From assembly GCF_030053895.1 (NCBI RefSeq), contig NZ_CP125781.1, forward strand, positions 3,348,001 through 3,412,000: a stretch of 64,000 bases of DNA, given 5' to 3'. The notes beneath the pieces are model-generated. The model was not told the origin of the DNA, made no database searches, and saw only the letters and a list, made by a program, of their open reading frames with translations. How positions within the stretch are numbered: the stretch's first letter is position 1; each line of letters begins with the position of its first letter. Shown here piece by piece: positions 61,948 to 64,000 of the stretch. The position numbers and the translations under genes are program-made. The stretch is from Trabulsiella odontotermitis. Its GTDB lineage: Bacteria > Pseudomonadota > Gammaproteobacteria > Enterobacterales > Enterobacteriaceae.

Positions 61948-63822
61948 TCAGGACACCAGCAACTGATTCATACGGCGAATAAACTGGTTCGGATCTTCCA
62001 GCGTGCCGCGCTCGGCAAACAGCGCCTGATCGAGCAGCAGTTCAACCCATTCGCTGAACTGCGCGTCGTCCTGGGTATCGGCAGCGCGTTTCACCAGCGC
62101 GTGATCCGGGTTCAGTTCGAAGATGTATTTCACATCCGGTACGCTCTGACCCGCCGCCGCAAACAGTTTTGCCATCTGGGTGCTCATTTCGTCCGCATCA
62201 GTGGTGACGATGGCGGGTGTGTCGGTCAGACGATGCGTCAGACGCACCTCTTTTACCCGCTCGCCGAGCAGCGTTTTCACGCGATCGACAAACGGCTCCA
62301 GCGCTTTTTCCGCTTCTTTGCTGTTGTCGTCCGGCTCATCAGCCAGTTTATCCAGCGATTCGTCCGCTTTCGCCACTGACTGGAAGGCTTTACCGTCGAA
62401 CTCGGTCAGATAGCTCATCATCCACTCGTCGATGCGGTCGGAAAGCAGCAGGACTTCGATGCCTTTCTTACGCAGTAACTCCAGATGCGGGCTGCTCTTC
62501 GCCGCCGCGTAGCTGTCAGCAGTGATGTAGTAGATCTTCTCCTGTCCTTCTTTCATGCGCGAAACGTAGTCGTCCAGCGATACGGTCTGCGCGGAAGAGT
62601 CGGTGTGTGTGGAGGCAAAACGCAGCAGCTTCGCAATGGTCTGCACATTCGCGCTGTCTTCTGCCGGGCCTTCTTTCATCACCAGACCGAACTGTTTCCA
62701 GAACGTCTGGTATTTTTCGGCATCGTCTTTCGCCAGTTTTTCCAGCATCTGCAGCGCACGTTTGCTCAGGGCATTGCGCAGATTGCGGGTCACAGTGCTG
62801 TCCTGCAGGATTTCACGCGAGACGTTGAGCGGCAGATCGTTAGAATCAATCAGGCCACGCACAAAACGCAGGTAATTAGGCATGAACTGCTCGGCGTCGT
62901 CCATGATGAACACGCGCTGCACATACAGCTTCAGACCGTGCTTGTGATCGCGATTCCACATGTCCCACGGCGCCTGTGACGGGATATACAGCAGGCTGGT
63001 GTACTCCTGCTTCCCTTCCACACGGTTGTGGCTCCAGGTCAGCGGATCAGTAAAGTCATGAGCGATGTGCTTATAGAATTCGTTGTATTCGTCGTCTTTG
63101 ATTTCAGACTTGTTGCGCGTCCACAACGCCTGCGCCTTGTTGATCTTTTCCCAGGAAACGATGGTCTCACCGTCTTTCTCTTCCTGTTTTTCAATCTCAA
63201 CCGGCAGCGCGATGTGGTCGGAATATTTGCTGATGATGGAACGAACACGCCAGTCATTCAGGAAATCATCTTCGCCTTCACGCAGATGCAGGGTAATTTC
63301 GGTCCCGCGATCCGCTTTAGTGATATCGGCAACGGTATATTCGCCTTCCCCTTCAGATTCCCAGAACACGCCATGGTCCGCGCTGTCGCCTGCCGCACGG
63401 GTCCGTACGGTCACTTTGTCGGCGACGATAAAGGCGGAGTAGAACCCCACGCCGAACTGGCCGATCAACTGGCTGTCTTTCGCCTGATCGGAGCCCATCG
63501 ATTCGAGGAAGGATTTCGTCCCGGATTTAGCGATAGTTCCCAGGTGGTCAATCACCTCGTCACGGTTCATGCCAATGCCATTATCAGCAATGGTTAGCGT
63601 GCGTTTTTCCTGATCGAACGACACACGGACACGCAGCTCGCCGTCACCTTCGTACAGATCCGGGTTCGAGAGCGCGCGGAAACGCAGTTTGTCTGCGGCA
63701 TCGGAGGCGTTAGAGATAAGCTCGCGCAGGAAAATTTCTTTATTTGAATACAGAGAATGGATCATCAGGTGCAGAAGCTGCTTCACTTCAGACTGAAAGC
63801 CACGGGTCTCTTGTCCTTTCAT
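61948..63822 (-). CDS. htpG: Hsp90-family chaperone HtpG
   Basis: A 624-residue Hsp90, same length as E. coli HtpG. The GHKL ATP site has SNASDAADKLRF, TIADNGIGM and GQFGVGFYSAF. The middle domain contains LPLNVSREILQ with the catalytic arginine, and the C-terminal dimer domain is complete. ATG 63822 (MKGQETRGFQ) is standard. Its promoter is of heat-shock type. Confidence 0.97.
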   Translation of the reverse strand: MKGQETRGFQSEVKQLLHLMIHSLYSNKEIFLRELISNASDAADKLRFRALSNPDLYEGDGELRVRVSFDQEKRTLTIADNGIGMNRDEVIDHLGTIAKSGTKSFLESMGSDQAKDSQLIGQFGVGFYSAFIVADKVTVRTRAAGDSADHGVFWESEGEGEYTVADITKADRGTEITLHLREGEDDFLNDWRVRSIISKYSDHIALPVEIEKQEEKDGETIVSWEKINKAQALWTRNKSEIKDDEYNEFYKHIAHDFTDPLTWSHNRVEGKQEYTSLLYIPSQAPWDMWNRDHKHGLKLYVQRVFIMDDAEQFMPNYLRFVRGLIDSNDLPLNVSREILQDSTVTRNLRNALSKRALQMLEKLAKDDAEKYQTFWKQFGLVMKEGPAEDSANVQTIAKLLRFASTHTDSSAQTVSLDDYVSRMKEGQEKIYYITADSYAAAKSSPHLELLRKKGIEVLLLSDRIDEWMMSYLTEFDGKAFQSVAKADESLDKLADEPDDNSKEAEKALEPFVDRVKTLLGERVKEVRLTHRLTDTPAIVTTDADEMSTQMAKLFAAAGQSVPDVKYIFELNPDHALVKRAADTQDDAQFSEWVELLLDQALFAERGTLEDPNQFIRRMNQLLVS

Positions 63823-63875
63823 TTGGGAATACCTCAACAAAAACAGGTAACAGTAGAAATAAAACGTTGAGGATG

Positions 63876-63904
63876 AGATGGGGATACGGGGCAAAAATTT
63901 CAAG
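63876..63904 (-). promoter_or_regulatory. Sigma-32 heat-shock promoter of htpG
   Basis: On the minus strand CTTGAAA (63904-63898), a 14-bp spacer and CCCCATCT (63883-63876) match the sigma-32 consensus almost perfectly. The leader to the htpG ATG would be about 48 nt. Confidence 0.88.
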
Positions 63905-63928
63905 CGGAGGCCAGCGGTTCAGCCTCCG
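63905..63928 (-). terminator. recR terminator
   Basis: CGGAGGC-N10-GCCTCCG (minus strand 63928-63905) lies 6 bp after the recR stop and is followed by CTTGAAATTTTT. It ends the recR message directly at the htpG -35 box. Confidence 0.75.
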
Positions 63929-63933
63929 TTTGT

Positions 63934-64000
63934 TCAGAATTTAATCTTGTGGCGACCGGCAAGGGAGTGAGACAGCGTTGTGCCATCCACCATTTCCAGT
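63934..64000 (-). CDS. recR: Recombination protein RecR, C-terminal end only
   Basis: The last 21 codons read LEMVDGTTLSHSLAGRHKIKF and stop at 63936-63934. They match the C terminus of RecR, the toprim/zinc protein that works with RecF and RecO in gap repair. The rest lies beyond the right edge. The recR-htpG-adk order agrees with E. coli. Confidence 0.9.
   Translation of the reverse strand, partial: LEMVDGTTLSHSLAGRHKIKF

Overview
The window is chromosomal DNA from a member of the Enterobacteriaceae. From the argU tRNA (about 15.3 kb) to recR (64 kb), most genes have the order, length and sequence of the E. coli/Salmonella core: fim fimbrial operon, folD, ybcJ, ybcI, cysS, ppiB, lpxH, purEK, selU, ybbP, ybbA, tesA, ybbO, cnoX, fetBA, qmcA, ybbJ, cueR, copA, ybaP, chiX, ybaK, ushA, fsr, ybaL, gsk, aes, hemH, adk, htpG, recR. 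The fim cluster is of the Salmonella type (fimAICDHF opposed by fimZ and fimY, next to the Arg-UCU tRNA). The allantoin genes that separate purK from selU in E. coli are absent. The genus cannot be fixed from sequence alone; the Salmonella/Citrobacter/Enterobacter/Kosakonia side of the family fits best.

Region 1 (1-15.3 kb) is accessory. A left-facing set of soluble PTS proteins (EIIA, HPr, start of EI) is cut by the window edge. Divergent from it runs a long catabolic cluster: a RidA-family protein, DUF1028, an ArgE-like M20 deacylase, a polyamine-type ABC ATPase, a quinone oxidoreductase, a glutathione transferase, a type II dehydroquinase-like enzyme and a GhrA-like 2-hydroxyacid dehydrogenase. 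A LysR gene facing the other way separates these from the matching ABC binding protein and two permeases, followed by an FMO-like flavoprotein. It reads as uptake plus breakdown of an N-acylated or imine-forming compound, but the substrate is not known. It ends with a LuxR solo and a frameshifted proline iminopeptidase gene, with a lux-box-like palindrome between them, an arrangement known from plant-responsive LuxR solos.

Region 2 (15.3-27.0 kb) holds argU, a compact glutarate operon (glaH-lhgO-csiR, without gabDTP), fimY, fimZ and the fimAICDHF operon. fimY has AGG and AGA among its first nine codons, so the neighbouring tRNA-Arg(UCU) could set its translation, as described for Salmonella fimU/fimY. 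The fimA leader holds two perfect palindromes and a terminator-like hairpin.

Region 3 (27.4-38.4 kb) is core sequence broken by two insertions. One is a glucose/maltose-type PTS permease with a LacI-family regulator and a clear 16-bp operator, between ybcJ and ybcI. The other is an AT-rich two-gene unit, a SAM-methyltransferase-like protein translationally coupled to a DUF1848 protein with a C-terminal CX3CX2C motif, between lpxH and purE. This second unit is the best candidate here for an undescribed small system.

Region 4 (38.4-64 kb) is conserved core: tRNA selenation, an ABC exporter, thioesterase, redox chaperone, iron export, copper sensing and efflux, the ChiX small RNA, nucleotide salvage, heme synthesis, adenylate kinase and HtpG with a clear sigma-32 promoter. 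REP elements and GC-rich hairpins lie in the gaps.
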